This document shows positions 49,878 to 59,186 of a DNA stretch of 64,000 bases, in pieces. The position numbers and the translations under genes were made by a program. The stretch comes from Bradyrhizobium sp. SZCCT0148 (GTDB taxonomy: Bacteria > Pseudomonadota > Alphaproteobacteria > Rhizobiales > Xanthobacteraceae). The notes below the pieces were generated by a model. That model saw nothing but the letters and a program-made list of their open reading frames with translations. It was not told where the DNA came from and made no database searches. Location: contig NZ_JAFCKT010000017.1 of the NCBI RefSeq assembly GCF_018129985.1, forward strand, positions 21,246-85,245. Reading direction: 5' to 3'. Each line of letters starts with the position of its first letter. The stretch's first letter is position 1.

Positions 49878-51548
49878 CTACTTCGCCAGGCTCGGCAGAT
49901 CGAGCCCCTTGTCGCGGGCGCAGTCGATCGCGGTCTCGTAGCCGGCATCGGCATGGCGCATCACGCCGCTGGCGGGATCGTTCCACAGCACACGCTCGAT
50001 CCGCTTGGCGGCTTCCGGCGTGCCGTCGGCAACGATCACCATACCGGCATGCTGGGAATAGCCGATGCCGACGCCGCCGCCATGGTGCAGCGAGACCCAA
50101 GTTGCGCCGCTGGCGCAATTGAGCAGCGCATTGAGCAAGGGCCAGTCGGACACCGCGTCCGAGCCGTCCTTCATCGCCTCGGTCTCGCGATTGGGGCTCG
50201 CGACCGAGCCGCTGTCGAGATGATCGCGGCCGATCACGATCGGCGCTTTCAATTCACCGCGCGCCACCATCTCGTTGAAGGCGAGGCCGAGGCGATGGCG
50301 ATCGCCGAGCCCGACCCAGCAGATCCGCGCCGGCAGGCCCTGAAACTTGATGCGCGCCTTTGCCATGTCGAGCCAATTGTGCAGATGCTTGTCGTCGGGC
50401 ATCAGCTCCTTGACCTTGGCGTCGGTCTTGTAGATGTCCTCGGCATCGCCCGACAGCGCGGCCCAGCGGAAAGGCCCCACGCCGCGGCAGAACAGGGGGC
50501 GAATATAGGCGGGCACGAAGCCGGGGAAATCGAAGGCGTTCTTCAGGCCCATGTCCTGCGCCATCTGGCGGATGTTGTTGCCGTAGTCCAGCGTGGGGAT
50601 TTCTTGCGCATGGAAATCCAGCATGGCCTGGACGTGTTCGACCATCGAGGTTTTTGAAGCGCGCTCGACCGCCTTCGGATCGGAGCTACGCCTGGCCTCC
50701 CACTCGGCGAGCGTCCAGCCTTTCGGCAAGTAGCCGTTGATCGGATCATGCGCGCTGGTCTGGTCGGTGACGATGTCGGGCTTGACGCCGCGGCGCACCA
50801 GCTCCGGGAAGATTTCCGCGGCATTGCCGAGCAGGCCGACCGAGACGGCCTTTTTCGTCGTCGCGGCGTCCGCCATGATCGCCAGCGCTTCGTCGAGCGT
50901 CGCGGCCTGTCGATCGAGATAGCCGGTGCGCAGGCGCATCTCGATGCGGCTCGGCTGGCACTCGACCGCGAGCATCGAGGCGCCGGCCATGGTCGCGGCC
51001 AGCGGCTGCGCGCCGCCCATGCCACCGAGGCCGGCGGTGAGAATCCACTTGCCGGCAAGGCTGCCGCCATAATGGCGACGGCCGACTTCGACGAACGTCT
51101 CGTAGGTGCCCTGCACGATGCCCTGGCTGCCGATATAGATCCACGAGCCCGCCGTCATCTGCCCGTACATCATCAGGCCCTTGCGATCGAGCTCGTTGAA
51201 ATGGTCGAGCGTCGCCCAATGCGGCACGATGTTGGAGTTCGCGATCAGCACGCGCGGCGCGTCGGCATGAGTGCGGAACACGCCGACCGGCTTACCGGAC
51301 TGTACCAGCAGCGTCTCGTCGGATTCGAGCTCGCGCAAGGCCGCAACGATCCGGTCGAAGCTCTCCCAGTCGCGCGCGGCGCGGCCGATGCCGCCATAGA
51401 CGACGAGCTCGCTCGGGCGCTCCGCAACATCAGGGTCGAGATTGTTCATCAGCATGCGCAGCGGCGCTTCTGTCAGCCAGCTCTTGGCGCTGATCTCGCT
51501 GCCACGGGGCGAGCGGATGGTGCGGTCATTGTCCAGTCGGCGATTCAT
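49878..51548 (-). CDS. hutU: urocanate hydratase
   Basis: 556 residues, full length for urocanase. NAD-binding and active-site segments are present: YGQMTAGSWIYIGSQGIVQGTYE, AGLGGMGGAQPLAATMAGA, with the urocanase signature around FQGLPARICWVGLGDRHRLG. It converts urocanate to imidazolone propionate. Twelve bases follow the hutH stop, so it is the last gene of hutI-hutH-hutU. Confidence 0.97.
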   Translation of the reverse strand: MNRRLDNDRTIRSPRGSEISAKSWLTEAPLRMLMNNLDPDVAERPSELVVYGGIGRAARDWESFDRIVAALRELESDETLLVQSGKPVGVFRTHADAPRVLIANSNIVPHWATLDHFNELDRKGLMMYGQMTAGSWIYIGSQGIVQGTYETFVEVGRRHYGGSLAGKWILTAGLGGMGGAQPLAATMAGASMLAVECQPSRIEMRLRTGYLDRQAATLDEALAIMADAATTKKAVSVGLLGNAAEIFPELVRRGVKPDIVTDQTSAHDPINGYLPKGWTLAEWEARRSSDPKAVERASKTSMVEHVQAMLDFHAQEIPTLDYGNNIRQMAQDMGLKNAFDFPGFVPAYIRPLFCRGVGPFRWAALSGDAEDIYKTDAKVKELMPDDKHLHNWLDMAKARIKFQGLPARICWVGLGDRHRLGLAFNEMVARGELKAPIVIGRDHLDSGSVASPNRETEAMKDGSDAVSDWPLLNALLNCASGATWVSLHHGGGVGIGYSQHAGMVIVADGTPEAAKRIERVLWNDPASGVMRHADAGYETAIDCARDKGLDLPSLAK

Positions 51549-51560
51549 GCGGGCACCTCT

Positions 51561-53120
51561 TCAGCTCAGTCTCGGAAACGGATCGGTTGAAAGCTTGGCA
51601 AGCGTTGCGGCCGGCAGCGCGTCGGCCTCGATCAACGCGGTGGCTTTGGCGAGATCGCCGGCCATGTAGCGGTCGGCCCCGAGCGCTGGCACCTGTTCGC
51701 GAAGCTTCGCGATGACGGCGACGAGCGGCGCGCTGGTCGCATGCGGCGCGCGCAACGTGATGCCTTGGGCGGCGACCAGAAGCTCGATGCCCAAGATGGC
51801 GGCGAGATTGTCGGCCATGTCGGAGAGGCGCCGCGCAGCATGGGCCGCCATCGAGACGTGGTCTTCCTGGTTGGCGCTGGTCGGGGTCGAATCGATCGAA
51901 CAGGCGGAAGCGCGCTGCTTGTTCTCGGCATACAGCGCGGCGGCCGTCACCTCTGCGATCATGAAGCCGGAGTTGATGCCGGGATCCGGCGTCAGGAACG
52001 GCGGCAGGCCGAAGTTCAGCGCGGGATCGACCAGGGTGGCAATGCGCCGCTCGCTGATCGCTCCGATCTCCGACAGCGCCAGCGCGATGGCATCGGCGGC
52101 AAAGGCCACCGGCTCGGCGTGGAAATTGCCGCCGGAGACGATCTCGCCGGTCTCGACCAGCACCAGCGGATTGTCGGTGACCGCGTTAGCCTCGACGGTC
52201 AGCGTGCGCGCGGCCTGCGTGATCAGGTCGAGCGCGGCGCCTGCGACCTGCGGCTGGCAGCGCAGGCAATAGGGATCCTGCACGCGCTCGTCGCCTTCGA
52301 GATGCGACAGGCGGATGTCGCTGCCATCGAGCAGCGCCATCAGCGTTGCGGCCGCGGCGATCTGTCCGGGATGACCGCGCAAGGCCTGGATTTCGGGGCG
52401 GAATGGAGCGGTCGACGCCATCGCCGCGTCGACCGACAAGGCGCCGGTCACGAGCGCGGCACGCGCCAGGCCGAAGGCTCGGAGTACACCCGATACCGCA
52501 TAGGCGGTCGAGAACTGCGTGCCGTTGATCAGCGCGAGTCCCTCTTTGGGGCCGAGCGTCAACGGCGCGAGACCGGCGGCGGCGAGCGCCTCGCTGCCGG
52601 ATACAATTTTCCCATCAACGAGCGCCTGTCCCTCGCCGATCATCACGGCGGTCATGTGCGCGAGCGGTGCAAGATCACCGGAGGCGCCGACCGAGCCCTG
52701 TTGCGGCACCAGCGGATAGACACCTCGCATCAACATGTCCTGCAGCTGCTCGATCACCTCGCGACGTACGCCCGAGGCGCCGCGCCCAAGCGAGACGATC
52801 TTCAGCGCCATCATCAGCCGAACGATCGGCTGCGGTGTCGCCGGGCCGATGCCGCAGCAATGCGACACGATCAGATTGCGCTGGAGCAGCGCGGTCTGGT
52901 CGGGCGGAATTCGTTTCGAGGCCAGCTTTCCGAAACCGGTGTTGATGCCGTAGGCGGGTGCGTCCTCGCGCGCGGCTGTCGCAACGATCGCCGCGGCAGC
53001 CTCGACCCGCGGCCAATATGTTGGATCGAGGACGACGGGCGCGCCTTCAAGCACGCGCGCGAGATCGTCGAGGCCGACCGTTCCCGGCGTGACGACGATC
53101 GCTGCGCCTTGGCTGGTCAC
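51561..53120 (-). CDS. hutH: histidine ammonia-lyase
   Basis: 519 residues from the GTG at 53120, which follows GGAGGGGACA and overlaps the hutI stop. The MIO prosthetic group forms from Ala-Ser-Gly in GSVGASGDLAPLAH at about residue 149-151. Substrate-site motifs YGINTGFGKLA and NPLVLVETGEIVSGGNFHAE are present. It deaminates histidine to urocanate. A longer frame upstream is inside hutI and is not used. Confidence 0.97.
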   Translation of the reverse strand: MTSQGAAIVVTPGTVGLDDLARVLEGAPVVLDPTYWPRVEAAAAIVATAAREDAPAYGINTGFGKLASKRIPPDQTALLQRNLIVSHCCGIGPATPQPIVRLMMALKIVSLGRGASGVRREVIEQLQDMLMRGVYPLVPQQGSVGASGDLAPLAHMTAVMIGEGQALVDGKIVSGSEALAAAGLAPLTLGPKEGLALINGTQFSTAYAVSGVLRAFGLARAALVTGALSVDAAMASTAPFRPEIQALRGHPGQIAAAATLMALLDGSDIRLSHLEGDERVQDPYCLRCQPQVAGAALDLITQAARTLTVEANAVTDNPLVLVETGEIVSGGNFHAEPVAFAADAIALALSEIGAISERRIATLVDPALNFGLPPFLTPDPGINSGFMIAEVTAAALYAENKQRASACSIDSTPTSANQEDHVSMAAHAARRLSDMADNLAAILGIELLVAAQGITLRAPHATSAPLVAVIAKLREQVPALGADRYMAGDLAKATALIEADALPAATLAKLSTDPFPRLS

Positions 53121-54331
53121 TGTCCCCTCCACACCCGGCGATGCAGCGGATTGAAGCCGATGCGATAGACCAGCTCTGCAGGACGCTCGATGTCCCAGAT
53201 CGCGAGGTCGCACCACTTCCCGGCTTCCAGGGTGCCGGTCTCACCGAGCACGCCGAGCGCTCGCGCGCCTTCACGGGTGATGCCGGCGAGGCATTCTGCG
53301 ACATTCATCCGGAACAGCGTCGCGCCCATGTTCATTGCGAGCAGCAGCGACGTCAGCGGCGAGCTGCCGGGATTGCAGTCGGTTGCAAGCGCCATGGGAA
53401 CACCGTGCATGCGGAACGCATCGACCGGCGGCTTCTGCGTCTCGCGGATGAAGTAGAAGGCGCCGGGCAACAGCACGGCGACCGTGCCGGCCTTTGCCAT
53501 CGCAGCGGCTCCGGCTTCGTCGGTATGCTCGAGATGATCGGCCGACAGCGCCGAGAATTTTGCGGCGAGCGCAGCACCGCCGAGGTTCGAGAGCTGATCG
53601 GCATGCAGCTTGACCGGCAGCCCGAGCCACCGCGCCGTCTCGAACACGCGCGCCGTCTGCTCGGCCGAGAACGCGATGCCTTCCATGAAAGCATCGACGG
53701 CATCGGCGAGTCCGGCCTTTGCGATGGTCGGCAGCATCTCCCTGCAGACGAAATCTATGTAGCGATCCTTGTCGCCATCGGCTTCCACCGGCAACGCATG
53801 CGCGCCGAGGAAGGAGGTGCGGATCGCGACCGGCCGCTGACGACTGATACTGCGCGCGGCCGCGAGCTGCCGCATCTCCGTCTCGGTGTCGAGGCCGTAG
53901 CCGGATTTGATCTCGACCGTGGTTGCGCCCTCGCCGATCAATGCATCCAGCCGGGGCAGAGCGCTCGCGACGAGTTCGGCCTCGCTCGCCTTGCGCGTCG
54001 CGGCCACCGTGGAGACGATGCCGCCGCCGGCGCGTGCGATCTCCTCGTAGCTCGCGCCCTTCAGGCGTAGCTCGAATTCGTGCGCGCGGTTGCCGCCATA
54101 GACGAGATGGGTGTGGCAATCGACCAGGCCCGGCGTGATCCAGCGCCCCTCGCAATCCGTTCGCTTGATTGCGTCGGCATCAACAGGAAAGTCCGCCGCC
54201 GCGCCCGCATAGACGATATGGCCGCCGCGCGCGGCGATCACGCCATGCTCGATCTCGCCGAGGTCGGGCCGGTCGGCCCGCATCGTGGCGAGACGGGCAT
54301 TGTGCCAGATCCGGTCGAAGCGCTCTGCCAT
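53117..54331 (-). CDS. hutI: imidazolonepropionase
   Basis: 404 residues. Amidohydrolase metal motif HTHLVYGGNRAHEFELRLKG, then KSGYGLDTETEMRQL, and the later VKLHADQLSN and ATDCNPGSS. It hydrolyses 4-imidazolone-5-propionate to N-formimino-L-glutamate. First gene of the minus-strand hut operon, directed away from the HutC palindrome at 54377-54396. Confidence 0.97.
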   Translation of the reverse strand: MAERFDRIWHNARLATMRADRPDLGEIEHGVIAARGGHIVYAGAAADFPVDADAIKRTDCEGRWITPGLVDCHTHLVYGGNRAHEFELRLKGASYEEIARAGGGIVSTVAATRKASEAELVASALPRLDALIGEGATTVEIKSGYGLDTETEMRQLAAARSISRQRPVAIRTSFLGAHALPVEADGDKDRYIDFVCREMLPTIAKAGLADAVDAFMEGIAFSAEQTARVFETARWLGLPVKLHADQLSNLGGAALAAKFSALSADHLEHTDEAGAAAMAKAGTVAVLLPGAFYFIRETQKPPVDAFRMHGVPMALATDCNPGSSPLTSLLLAMNMGATLFRMNVAECLAGITREGARALGVLGETGTLEAGKWCDLAIWDIERPAELVYRIGFNPLHRRVWRGQ

Positions 54332-54376
54332 GCAACGGTCCCTTCGCGGATGTCCCTACGCCCTGGGATGCTTGAC

Positions 54377-54396
54377 TTATATGTCTAGACATATAA
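54377..54396. promoter_or_regulatory. HutC operator palindrome between hut arms
   Basis: TTATATGTCT/AGACATATAA, a perfect 20-bp palindrome between hutI and hutF. GntR/HutC regulators bind related TATGTxTAxACATA sites. TTGACT (54372-54377) and TATAAT (54392-54397) flank or overlap it with a short 14-base spacer and could be the hutF promoter. Confidence 0.88.
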
Positions 54397-54434
54397 TCGT
54401 AAGGCTCTTCTGTCCAGCCGGCGTGTCATCAATC

Positions 54435-55793
54435 ATGTCCCGACTGCATTTCGCCTCTGCGCTCCTGCCTTCGGGCTGGGCCAATGACGTGCAGGTGGTC
54501 ATTACCGCCGGCGCGATCGCGGCGGTGACGGCGGGCGTGCGGCCAGCCGCCGGCGACGAGCGCCACGCCGTCGCGCTGCCGGGATTGGCGAGCCTGCACA
54601 GCCACGCTTTCCAGCGCGGCATGGCAGGCCTTGCCGAGCTGCGCGGCAACAGCACCGACACATTCTGGACCTGGCGCGAGACGATGTATCGTTTCGCCCT
54701 CGCAATGACGCCCGATGACGTCGCCGCCGTTGCGACGCTTCTCTATGTCGAGATGCTGGAGCAGGGTTTTACCCGCGTCGGCGAATTCCATTACCTGCAC
54801 CATGATCGCGACGGCGCGCCCTATGCCGATCCCGCCGAGATGGCCGCGCGGATCGCGCAGGCGGCCGAGGCCTCCGGCATTGCCCTGACATTGCTGCCGA
54901 GTTTTTATGCGCATGGCTCCTTTGGGGGGGCCGCGCCGCATGACGGCCAGCGCCGCTTCATCTGCTCGGTCGATCAGTTCGCGACATTGATGACAGCGTC
55001 GCGCAAGGCAATCAGCACATTGCCCGGCGCCAATATCGGCATCGCGCCGCACAGCCTGCGCGCGGTGACGCCGGACGAGCTCGCAGCGATCATTCCCCTC
55101 GCCGAGGGCGGCCCGGTGCATATCCATGCCGCCGAGCAGGTGAAGGAAGTCGAGGACTGCCTCGCCTGGTCGGGACGACGACCGGTACAATGGCTGCTCG
55201 AGCACACTCCTGTCGATCGGCGCTGGTGCATCATTCATGCGACACACATGACGGATGAGGAAGTCGCCGTGTTCGCAAAGTCCGGCGCGGTGGCGGGTCT
55301 TTGCCCCATCACCGAGGCGAGTCTTGGCGACGGCATCTTCCCGGCGCGCGAATTTCTCGGCGCGGGCGGTACGTTCGGCGTCGGTACTGATTCCAACGTG
55401 CTGGTCGGAGTCGCCGACGAACTGCGCCAGCTCGAATATGGCCAGCGGCTGAAGCATCGCGCGCGCAACGTGCTTTCCAGCGGCGCGGGCCGTTCCACCG
55501 GTCGCACATTATTCGACCATGCTCTTGCGGGCGGCGCGCAAGCACTGGCCCAGCCGACGGTCGGCCTCGCCCCTGGCGCGCGCGCCGACATCGTCACGCT
55601 CGACACGGCGCATCCTTCGCTATCGGAGCGCGCCGGCGACGCAGCCATTGACGGCTGGATCTTTGCCGCGAGCAGTGGTGCGATCGATTGCGTCTGGGCC
55701 GGCGGTAGCAAGGTCGTTGAAGGCGGACGCCACAGGTTGCGCCAGATCGCGCGCGAGCGCTTCAACGCGGCGGTGCGGAGGCTCGTCGCATGA
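54435..55793 (+). CDS. hutF: formimidoylglutamate deiminase
   Basis: 452 residues from the ATG at 54435. Metal ligands: LHSHAFQRGMAG, VHIHAAEQVKEVEDC, IHATHM and GTDSNV, the typical HutF/amidohydrolase set. It turns N-formimino-glutamate into N-formyl-glutamate and ammonia, so histidine goes by the five-step HutF/HutG route. Its stop overlaps hutC by ATGA. hutG, the enzyme for the last step, is not in the window. Confidence 0.95.
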   Translation: MSRLHFASALLPSGWANDVQVVITAGAIAAVTAGVRPAAGDERHAVALPGLASLHSHAFQRGMAGLAELRGNSTDTFWTWRETMYRFALAMTPDDVAAVATLLYVEMLEQGFTRVGEFHYLHHDRDGAPYADPAEMAARIAQAAEASGIALTLLPSFYAHGSFGGAAPHDGQRRFICSVDQFATLMTASRKAISTLPGANIGIAPHSLRAVTPDELAAIIPLAEGGPVHIHAAEQVKEVEDCLAWSGRRPVQWLLEHTPVDRRWCIIHATHMTDEEVAVFAKSGAVAGLCPITEASLGDGIFPAREFLGAGGTFGVGTDSNVLVGVADELRQLEYGQRLKHRARNVLSSGAGRSTGRTLFDHALAGGAQALAQPTVGLAPGARADIVTLDTAHPSLSERAGDAAIDGWIFAASSGAIDCVWAGGSKVVEGGRHRLRQIARERFNAAVRRLVA

Positions 55794-56509
55794 GCCTCGC
55801 CGCCGACCAGCCGACGCTCTACAAGCGTATCCGCGCCGACATCGAGAAGTGCATCCTGACCGGCGAATGGCCGCCGGGTCATCGCATTCCGTTCGAGCAC
55901 GAGCTCGTCGCGCGCTACGGCTGCTCGCGCATGACCGTGAACAAGGCACTGTCGGAGCTGGCACAAGCCGATTTGATCGAGCGGCGGCGGCGTGCCGGCT
56001 CGTTCGTGCGCCGGCCGCAGCATCAGTCTGCGGTGCTCAAGATCGCCGACATCCGCGCCGAGATCACCGCGCTCGGCCGCGCTTACGGCTATGAGCTGAT
56101 CCATCGCAGGCTGCGCGCCGCGACCGCGGCCGACCGTGACCGTCTCGGCGTGCGGAAGGCCGGCAAGGTGGTGGCGATCTCCTGCCGGCACAGCGCCGAC
56201 AAGGTGCCGTTCGCCATCGAGGACAGGCTGATCGATTTGTCGTCCGTGCCCGACGCCGCCACAGCGGATTTCTCGCGCGAGCCGCCAGGGTCCTGGCTGC
56301 TTCATCATGTCCCATGGACAGAAGCCGAGCATACGATCAGCGCCATCGTTGCGGACGAGCGCACGGCGGGCGCACTTGCAATTCCCGTCGGCGCGCCCTG
56401 TCTCGTGATCGACCGCTATACCTGGCGCAGCGCGCGCACCATCACCGCCGTGCGCCTGCTCTATCCCGGTGACTCTCACCGCCTTGTCGCGCGATTCAAG
56501 GGAGGTTGA
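55790..56509 (+). CDS. hutC: histidine utilisation repressor HutC, GntR family
   Basis: 239 residues. Winged-helix DNA-binding domain LYKRIRADIEKCILTGEWPPG then YGCSRMTVNKALSELAQADLIERRRRAGSFV, and a UTRA ligand domain with SAVLKIADIRAEITALGR and the final RTITAVRLLYPGDSHRLVARF, as in HutC. Urocanate is the known inducer in the family. Expected to bind the palindrome at 54377-54396 and control both hut arms. Confidence 0.95.
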   Translation: MSLAADQPTLYKRIRADIEKCILTGEWPPGHRIPFEHELVARYGCSRMTVNKALSELAQADLIERRRRAGSFVRRPQHQSAVLKIADIRAEITALGRAYGYELIHRRLRAATAADRDRLGVRKAGKVVAISCRHSADKVPFAIEDRLIDLSSVPDAATADFSREPPGSWLLHHVPWTEAEHTISAIVADERTAGALAIPVGAPCLVIDRYTWRSARTITAVRLLYPGDSHRLVARFKGG

Positions 56510-56614
56510 GAGGATATGTCGGCACAAATCGTGCAACGCTTCCGGCAACGGCTCGCAAGGGCCGGCAGTGATCAACAGGACGTCAATCCAACGATCGGCA
56601 AGAGGACAACAATC

Positions 56615-57559
56615 ATGCGTAGTTCGACAATTTTCGCGACAATCATTGCAATCGCGGCTTCCGCTCCCGTGCTCGCAGACGACGTCAAGGTCGGCGTCGG
56701 TATCTCCGGATGGACCGGCTTCGCGCCGCTGACGCTGGCGAAGGAAGCCGGCATCTTCAAGAAGAACGGCCTCGACGTCAGCATCAAGAAGATCCCGCAG
56801 AAGGACCGCCACCTCGCGATCGCGTCCGGCGACATCCAGTGCGCGGCGACCACGGTCGAGACCTGGATCTCCTGGAACGCCAATGGCGTTGCGACCAAGC
56901 AGATCTTCCAGCTCGACAAGAGCTATGGCGCCGACGGCATGGCCGTGCGCAACGACGTGGCCGCGATCAAGGACCTCAAGGGCAAGACCGTCGCCGCCTC
57001 CGCGCCCGGCACCTCGCCCTATTTTGCGCTGGCCTGGATGCTGAAGAAGAACGGCCTCACGGTGAAGGACGTCACCGTCGTCAACCTCGAGCCGGCAGCC
57101 GCCGCGCAAGCCTTCGTCTCCGGCCAGAACGACGCCGCGATGACCTATGAGCCTTATCTGTCGACGGTACGCGCCGCGCCCGACAAGGGCAAGATCATCG
57201 CGACCACGCTGGACTACCCGATGGTCATGGACACCTTCGGCTGCACGCCGAAATTCCTGACCGAAAATCCCAAGGCCGCCAAGGCGCTCGCCGACAGCTA
57301 TTTCGAGGCGCTCGACATGATCGCCAAGGACCAGGCCAAGGCCTATGAGATCATGGGCGCGGACGTGAAGCAGAGCGGCGAGCAGTTCGGCAACTCGGCA
57401 AAGTATCTGCGCTGGCAGGACAAGGCCGCGAACCAGAAGTTCTTCGCGGGCGACTTCCTGACCTTCAACAAGGAGGCTGCCGAGCTGCTGCTCGAGATCG
57501 GCATCATCAAGGCGGCGCCGAAGGTCGAGGACCTCTACGACGCCAGCTTCATCAAGTAA
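56615..57559 (+). CDS. NitT/TauT-type binding protein of hut-linked importer
   Basis: 314 residues from the ATG at 56615. Signal peptide ends near VLA. Mature start DDVKVGVGISGWTGFAPLTLAKEAGIFKKNG, then KIPQKDRHLAIASGDIQCAATTVET, an SsuA/ThiY-like binding fold. It lies 105 bases after hutC and heads a run of ABC genes. The likely ligand is histidine or a breakdown intermediate such as urocanate or a hydantoin-type compound; this is inference from location. Confidence 0.9.
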   Translation: MRSSTIFATIIAIAASAPVLADDVKVGVGISGWTGFAPLTLAKEAGIFKKNGLDVSIKKIPQKDRHLAIASGDIQCAATTVETWISWNANGVATKQIFQLDKSYGADGMAVRNDVAAIKDLKGKTVAASAPGTSPYFALAWMLKKNGLTVKDVTVVNLEPAAAAQAFVSGQNDAAMTYEPYLSTVRAAPDKGKIIATTLDYPMVMDTFGCTPKFLTENPKAAKALADSYFEALDMIAKDQAKAYEIMGADVKQSGEQFGNSAKYLRWQDKAANQKFFAGDFLTFNKEAAELLLEIGIIKAAPKVEDLYDASFIK

Positions 57560-57630
57560 CGCCTCGATAGCCGCCGGCTCCGTCTCGCAGCGGGGCCGGC
57601 GATCCCGTTCATCGCCTGGATAGATCGTTG

Positions 57631-58404
57631 ATGCGCCCTCTGGATCCCGTGACATCGAAGCAACGTGTGGCCTATGGTTTTGCGTTCTTCGTGGTGTTCG
57701 TTGCCCTCTGGTCATGGGCGACCTTCGGCGGCCATGTGTCGAAAGTGTTCCTCGCCAATCCGCTGACCATGGTGCAGGAAGGCGTCGATCTGATCGTCAG
57801 GCAGGGTTTCCTGTACGACATCGGCATGACCATCTGGCGCGTCGTCGGCGGCTTTGCGCTCGCCGCCATCATCGCAGTGCCGATCGGCGTGCTGATGGGC
57901 GCCTACAAGCCCGTCGAAGCCTTCCTCGAACCGTTCGTTTCCTTCGCGCGCTATCTGCCCGCCTCCGCTTTCATCCCGCTGCTGATCCTGTGGGCCGGCA
58001 TCGGCGAACTGCAGAAGCTGCTCGTCATCTTCATCGGCTCGGTTTTCCAGGTCATCCTGATGATCGCGGTGACGGTCGGCACCACGCGTCGTGATCTGGT
58101 TGAAGCGGCCTATACGCTCGGCGCCAGCGATCGCGGCATCATCCGCCGCGTGCTGCTGCCCTCCTCCGCGCCCGAGATCGCCGAGATCCTGCGGCTGGTG
58201 CTGGGCTGGGCCTGGACTTACGTCATCGTTGCCGAGCTGATCGGCTCGTCCTCGGGCATCGGTCATATGATCACCGACAGCCAGGCGCTGCTCAACACCG
58301 GGCAGATCATCTTCGGCATCATCGTGATCGGGCTGATCGGCCTGCTCTCGGACTTCATGTTCAAGGCGTTCAACGCCTGGCTGTTTCCGTGGAGGCTCGC
58401 ATGA
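57631..58404 (+). CDS. ABC transporter permease of hut-linked importer
   Basis: 257 residues from ATG at 57631. Six membrane segments; the permease loop EAAYTLGASDRGIIRRVLLPSSAPEI matches the NitT/TauT class. It overlaps the ATPase start by ATGA. Works with the binding protein at 56615. Confidence 0.92.
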   Translation: MRPLDPVTSKQRVAYGFAFFVVFVALWSWATFGGHVSKVFLANPLTMVQEGVDLIVRQGFLYDIGMTIWRVVGGFALAAIIAVPIGVLMGAYKPVEAFLEPFVSFARYLPASAFIPLLILWAGIGELQKLLVIFIGSVFQVILMIAVTVGTTRRDLVEAAYTLGASDRGIIRRVLLPSSAPEIAEILRLVLGWAWTYVIVAELIGSSSGIGHMITDSQALLNTGQIIFGIIVIGLIGLLSDFMFKAFNAWLFPWRLA

Positions 58405-59186
58405 CGATCCTCAAGATCGAACAGGTCTCGCGCACCTTCCCCGCGCGCCACGGCAACGCCCCGACCAAGGCGCTGGAGCCGACCGATCTCGTCATCGGCA
58501 ACAACGACTTCGTCACCATTCTCGGGCCCTCCGGCTGCGGCAAGTCCACGCTGCTGCGCATCGTTGCCGGCCTCGACCGCCCGACCGGCGGACGCGTCAC
58601 GCTCGACGGCCGCGAAGTGACGGGTCCGGGCGCCGATCGCGGCATGGTGTTCCAGTCCTACACGCTGTTTCCCTGGCTCACCGTGCGCGAGAATATCGCG
58701 TTCGGCCTGCGCGAGCGGGGCGTCTCCGAGGCGGAGCGCCACGGAATCGCCGACGCGTTCATCCGTCAAGTCGGTCTGTCCGGCTTCGAAAACCATTGGC
58801 CCAAGCAGCTCTCCGGGGGCATGCAGCAGCGCACCGCAATCGCGCGCGCGCTCGCCAACGACCCCAAGATCCTGCTGCTCGACGAGCCCTTCGGCGCGCT
58901 CGACAACCAGACCCGCGCCCTGATGCAGGAGATGCTGCTGGCGATCTGGGAGCGCGACCAGAAGACCGTGCTGTTCGTGACCCACGACATCGAGGAAGCG
59001 ATCTTCCTCGGCAGCCGCGTCATCGTCATGAGCGCGCGGCCGGGCCGCATCAAGGCCGAGATCACCGTCGACCTGCCGCATCCGCGCTCCTACAAGATCA
59101 AGACCACGCCGGAGTTCGTCCAGCTCAAGGAGCGGCTGGTCGAGGAAATCCGTACCGAGGCCTTGAAGGTCGCCGAGCATGCCTGA
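58401..59186 (+). CDS. ABC transporter ATP-binding protein of hut-linked importer
   Basis: 261 residues. Walker A GPSGCGKST, Q-loop VFQSYTLFPW, signature LSGGMQQR, Walker B ILLLDEPFGALD, H-loop VTHDIEEA. Start preceded by GGAGG. Its end overlaps the amidohydrolase gene by eight bases, so importer and hydrolase are translationally linked. Confidence 0.93.
   Translation: MTILKIEQVSRTFPARHGNAPTKALEPTDLVIGNNDFVTILGPSGCGKSTLLRIVAGLDRPTGGRVTLDGREVTGPGADRGMVFQSYTLFPWLTVRENIAFGLRERGVSEAERHGIADAFIRQVGLSGFENHWPKQLSGGMQQRTAIARALANDPKILLLDEPFGALDNQTRALMQEMLLAIWERDQKTVLFVTHDIEEAIFLGSRVIVMSARPGRIKAEITVDLPHPRSYKIKTTPEFVQLKERLVEEIRTEALKVAEHA

Noticed and set aside
55235..57715. 826-codon minus-strand open frame across hutF, hutC and the binding-protein gene
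   Set aside because: Antisense to three clearly identified genes; composition typical of a shadow frame.
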